DNA of 10,136 bases from Fibrobacteres bacterium CG2_30_45_31. GTDB taxonomy: Bacteria > Fibrobacterota > Fibrobacteria > Fibrobacterales > Fibrobacteraceae. A program made the position numbers and the translations under genes. The DNA is taken from the NCBI GenBank assembly GCA_001873075.1, contig MNYL01000258.1, positions 1 to 10,136 of the forward strand. The letters run 5' to 3'. The first letter of the stretch is position 1, and each line of letters opens with the position of its first letter. Under the pieces are notes generated by a model. That model was not told where the DNA came from. It saw only the letters and a list, made by a program, of their open reading frames with translations, and did no database searches. Positions 7,602 to 10,136 of this stretch are shown here, piece by piece.

Positions 7602-8204
7602 TTATTTGCCTTGGGCCGCTGAAGTCACTACTTTCGCAAGTTCCGGGCGCAAATGAGCCGAAAGGGCTTCACCCAAAGCTTCGTTCGTAAACTCGTGACT
7701 TACTTTACCGCCGTCTAATTTGACACGGAAACCGAAATGAATACTGGAATCACTTTCCACGGTGACGCCCGAAGTCAACTTCTGTTGAAATTCATTCAAA
7801 ATAAAAGAATTCAACTTTTTCGCATCCGTTTCTGAAAGGCAGACGCTAATATCTGACGTATAATTGGAAGCAAGGCAGAGAAGCATTTGTTTGATGGTGT
7901 CTTCTGAAAGGTTTTTCTCAACTTGGAGCGCGAGGATATCCATCAGCATCGTTTCGATACGCTTCCCCACAGTAATGATAAGATCACGGGCGGATTGTTC
8001 TAACGTGCGGGTGCTACGTTCCACGTAGGCTAAGGCATCCTGATCCGCTTTTTCAAGCTTCGCCTTCGCCTCTGCTTCAGCATCACGAATGATTGTCGCG
8101 GCTTTGGTTTTGGCGCCTGAAATAAGGGATGTCGCTTCGTTATCGGCTTTATCGATGCCTTCCTTCTGGATTCGATCAATAAGATACTGCAAATCTTCTG
8201 CCAT
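7602..8204 (-). CDS. atpE: V/A-type ATPase subunit E (peripheral stalk)
   Basis: Peripheral stalk subunit that anchors the A3B3 head to subunit I. It has 200 residues, the family length. The first 90 or so residues form a charged Ala/Lys/Glu helix (AEAEAKAKLEKADQDALAYV region at about 42-61), the coiled coil that normally pairs with subunit G/H. The C-terminal half (about 105-195) is the mixed alpha/beta domain that contacts B. First gene of the operon; CGGAG lies 6 nt before the ATG. No G/H partner gene is visible in the window. Confidence 0.88.
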   Translation of the reverse strand: MAEDLQYLIDRIQKEGIDKADNEATSLISGAKTKAATIIRDAEAEAKAKLEKADQDALAYVERSTRTLEQSARDLIITVGKRIETMLMDILALQVEKNLSEDTIKQMLLCLASNYTSDISVCLSETDAKKLNSFILNEFQQKLTSGVTVESDSSIHFGFRVKLDGGKVSHEFTNEALGEALSAHLRPELAKVVTSAAQGK

Positions 8205-8250
8205 AAAAATCTCCGAATTTTCGAGAGCTTTCTTAAAAAATACTGGAAAG

Positions 8251-8256
8251 AATATA
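8251..8256 (-). promoter_or_regulatory. Candidate -10 element of the ATPase operon
   Basis: TATATT on the minus strand, about 47 nt upstream of the atpE ATG, would give an mRNA leader of about 40 nt. No good -35 hexamer lies at the right distance. An alternative is TTGACT (8313-8308, 5/6 to the -35 consensus) inside the palindrome, but its matching -10 (GATTTT) is poor. Tentative. Confidence 0.3.
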
Positions 8257-8287
8257 CAAGAAAAAAAGTAAGAAAGGACTCTTAAAA

Positions 8288-8323
8288 ATCGTTTTTTGAG
8301 ACTTATTAGTCAAAAAATCCGAT
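8288..8323. repeat. Imperfect palindrome in the divergent promoter region
   Basis: ATCG then TTTTTTGA (8288-8299) is mirrored by TCAAAAAA (8310-8317) and CGAT (8320-8323), with a 10-nt centre that holds GACT/AGTC. The two halves match over 12 bp apart from a 2-nt interruption. It could be an operator or, as RNA, a weak hairpin. A/T runs make chance a real possibility. Confidence 0.4.
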
Positions 8324-8526
8324 GAATGGACTCTTTTTAACTTTGTAAACTATCGGCTCTAAAGACGACTAAAATCGTGGTATTAATAGAGTGCCTATAT
8401 AACGGTGATTTAAAAACGATAAAGTCTTTGTTGTTCTTTTTTTTATATCACTCTCGTTGTTTGTTTTGGCGACCTTTGCTTCTATTTGGATTTGTTGAAG
8501 TTTAAGCCATTATGCCCAAGAATAAG

Positions 8527-8555
8527 CTGATTTGTTTACGGATCCTTTCTATATT
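8527..8555 (+). promoter_or_regulatory. Candidate promoter of aspS
   Basis: CTGATT (8527-8532), a 17-nt spacer and TATATT (8550-8555): 3/6 and 5/6 to the sigma-70 consensus. The predicted start near 8562 would give a leader of about 33 nt carrying the AAGGA ribosome site at 8580-8584. Confidence 0.4.
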
Positions 8556-8594
8556 TTGCGACGAAAATTTCCCTATTTCAAGGATGTTTATTTT

Positions 8595-10136
8595 ATGAAA
8601 CGTACACATAGCTGTGGCGCACTCCGCTTAGAAGATGTGGGTAAAACCGTTTCCCTCGCGGGTTGGGTAGATCGCCGACGCGATTTGGGCGGTGTGATTT
8701 TTGTCGACTTGCGCGATAAATATGGTAAAACTCAGGTTGTTTTTAACCCGGATCGTAATCCAGAAGTACACAAAATTGCGGATCAGTTGCGTAATGAGTT
8801 TGTCATCTACATCACGGGCGAAGTTCAGGCGCGCCCAGAAGGGATGGGGAATGATAAGCTCGCCACAGGTACGATTGATGTGAAAGTGGATAAACTCGAA
8901 ATTTTGAATGCCTCCGACACTCCCCCGCTTGCGATCAACGACCCTAAAGAAGAATCCAAAGAAAATGATGACCTGCGTCTCCGCTACCGTTATCTGGATT
9001 TGCGTCGCCCTTGGATTCAAAAGAATCTAATCCTTAAAAGCCAGTTTTTGAAAGCTGTTAATGACTTCTTTTATGCGAACGGGTTTGAAAACATTGAGAC
9101 CCCGGTCCTTTGCAAAAGTACCCCCGAAGGCGCGCGTGATTATCTGGTGCCTTCCCGTGTCAATGCAGGGAAATTTTATGCACTTCCTCAGAGTCCCCAG
9201 CAGTACAAACAGTTGCTGATGATCGCTGGCATGGATCGCTATTTTCAGATTGCAAAGTGTTTCCGCGATGAAGATCTGCGCGCTGACCGCCAACCGGAGT
9301 TCACGCAGATTGATGTGGAAATGTCCTTTGTGGATCAAGACGACGTGATGGATTTATTTGATCGCTTTGTCACCGATGTGATGGGCAAAGTGTGGGCGTT
9401 TACGCCACCTTCCAAAATTCGCCGCATGAAGTATGCGGAGGCAATGCTCAAGTACGGCTCTGACAAGCCGGATCTCCGCTTTGATCTCGAAATTCATGAT
9501 GTCTCTGACATTGCAGCAGAGAGCAATTTCGGTGTGTTCAAGAATGTCGTTGCTGCTAGTGGTAAAATTCGTGGTCTCGCCGCCAAGGGTTGTGTGGATT
9601 TCACTCGCAAGCAGATTGACGATCTCACCACCCATGTGGGACGTTATGGGGCGAAGGGCCTCGTCTGGATGCGGGTTAAGGCGAATGATGAAGTGGAAAC
9701 TCAGGTCGGTAAGTTTTTCACCACAGAACAGTTGAATGCGTTGCGCGATGCGGTGGGGGCGAAAGAGGGCGACATGATGTTCTTTATCGCTGGGCCGGAA
9801 AAGACCGCGGCGACAGCCATGGGACAGCTCCGTTTGGAAATCGCCCGCCTCAAGGGACTTATGAATCCTAAGGTTCGTGAATTTGTATGGATTACCGAGT
9901 TCCCGATGTTTGAATACAGCGAGACGGAAGGTCGCTACATGAGTATGCATCACCCGTTCACAAGTCCTATGCCGGAACATTTGGAAATGATGCTCAGTGG
10001 CAATCTCAAGGACTGTAATGCTCAGGCCTACGATATGGTTTTGAATGGTGTGGAAATCGGCGGTGGATCTATTCGTATTCACAACCCAAAGGTACAGGAA
10101 AAAGTGTTCGGCTTGCTTGGTCTTACGGAAGCACAG
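8595..10136 (+). CDS. aspS: Aspartyl-tRNA synthetase, 3' end outside window
   Basis: Charges tRNA-Asp with aspartate in the cytoplasm. 514 codons are present of about 590 typical for the bacterial type. The ATG at 8595 is preceded by AAGGA at 10-nt spacing, and the reading frame is open to the window edge. The anticodon-binding OB domain spans about 1-105, with GWVDRRRDLGGVIFVDLRD at 23-41. The class II core follows, with the SPQQYKQLLM stretch and motif 2 FRDEDLRADRQPEFTQ at 223-238. A bacterial GAD insert lies at about 290-410, and motif 3 GVEIGGGSIR at 485-494 ends in the ATP-contacting Arg R494. Only the last part of the C-terminal extension is missing. It is divergent from the ATPase operon, with no functional link implied. 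Confidence 0.96.
   Translation, partial: MKRTHSCGALRLEDVGKTVSLAGWVDRRRDLGGVIFVDLRDKYGKTQVVFNPDRNPEVHKIADQLRNEFVIYITGEVQARPEGMGNDKLATGTIDVKVDKLEILNASDTPPLAINDPKEESKENDDLRLRYRYLDLRRPWIQKNLILKSQFLKAVNDFFYANGFENIETPVLCKSTPEGARDYLVPSRVNAGKFYALPQSPQQYKQLLMIAGMDRYFQIAKCFRDEDLRADRQPEFTQIDVEMSFVDQDDVMDLFDRFVTDVMGKVWAFTPPSKIRRMKYAEAMLKYGSDKPDLRFDLEIHDVSDIAAESNFGVFKNVVAASGKIRGLAAKGCVDFTRKQIDDLTTHVGRYGAKGLVWMRVKANDEVETQVGKFFTTEQLNALRDAVGAKEGDMMFFIAGPEKTAATAMGQLRLEIARLKGLMNPKVREFVWITEFPMFEYSETEGRYMSMHHPFTSPMPEHLEMMLSGNLKDCNAQAYDMVLNGVEIGGGSIRIHNPKVQEKVFGLLGLTEAQ

Larger units (their letters stand above)
8205..8594. other. Divergent intergenic region between atpE and aspS
   Basis: A 390-bp AT-rich gap with no credible ORF, tRNA or other RNA gene that I can see. 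It must hold the promoters of the ATPase operon (leftward) and aspS (rightward). Candidate elements are listed separately: TATATT hexamers on each strand and one imperfect palindrome. Confidence 0.8.

Noticed and set aside
8205..8594. Possible small RNA, tRNA or riboswitch in the divergent gap
   Set aside because: No cloverleaf, GC-rich structured domain or terminator was seen. The region is AT-rich with only a weak palindrome.
8628..10082. Minus-strand open frames opposite aspS (8628-9020, 9027-9338, 9354-10082)
   Set aside because: Shadows of aspS, whose motifs 2 and 3 are unmistakable on the plus strand.
1..10136. Mobile elements, CRISPR arrays, prophage or defence genes
   Set aside because: No transposase, integrase, direct-repeat array or target-site duplication was seen. 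The content is entirely housekeeping.

Overview
The window holds a complete seven-gene V/A-type (rotary, vacuolar-like) ATPase operon on the minus strand. It is flanked by two truncated housekeeping genes: a 2-isopropylmalate synthase (leuA-like, minus, cut at base 1) and an aspartyl-tRNA synthetase (aspS, plus, cut at base 10136). Moderate GC, Shine-Dalgarno sites and ATG/GTG starts mark it as bacterial. The ATPase gene order E - DUF2764 protein - A - B - D - I - K matches, from memory, that of Chlamydiae and some Bacteroidetes and Spirochaetes rather than the Enterococcus/Thermus/archaeal order. A Fibrobacter-like organism is my best guess, but the genus is not proven by the sequence.

Layout from right to left: aspS reads rightward from 8595. 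A 390-bp AT-rich divergent intergenic region (8205-8594) separates it from the ATPase operon, which reads leftward from 8204 to 1125. The genes are tightly packed: TAA directly abutting ATG, an 8-nt overlap, a 1-nt gap, a 4-nt ATGA overlap and a 23-nt gap. The operon ends in a strong rho-independent terminator at 1070-1094. E, the C-like DUF2764 protein, A, B and D build the soluble motor and stalks. I and K build the membrane ion channel and rotor ring. No separate F or G/H subunit gene is visible here, and the only C candidate is a short DUF2764 protein. Ion-ligand residues in K suggest sodium coupling.

The most interesting element lies in the 264-bp gap between atpK and leuA (861-1124). 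A 15-residue leader ORF (965-1012, minus) has five Leu codons in a six-codon stretch (Leu-Leu-Gly-Leu-Leu-Leu). It is followed by a 10-bp hairpin at 914-936 that ends in a T-rich tract, and then by leuA. Two further complementarities complete a classic ribosome-mediated attenuator. A perfect 9-bp match pairs the leader codons (992-1000) with the post-stop region (945-953). A perfect 7-bp match pairs the leader stop-codon region (961-967) with the 5' arm of the terminator (927-933). This gives a complete three-state leucine attenuation model and independently supports the leuA assignment.
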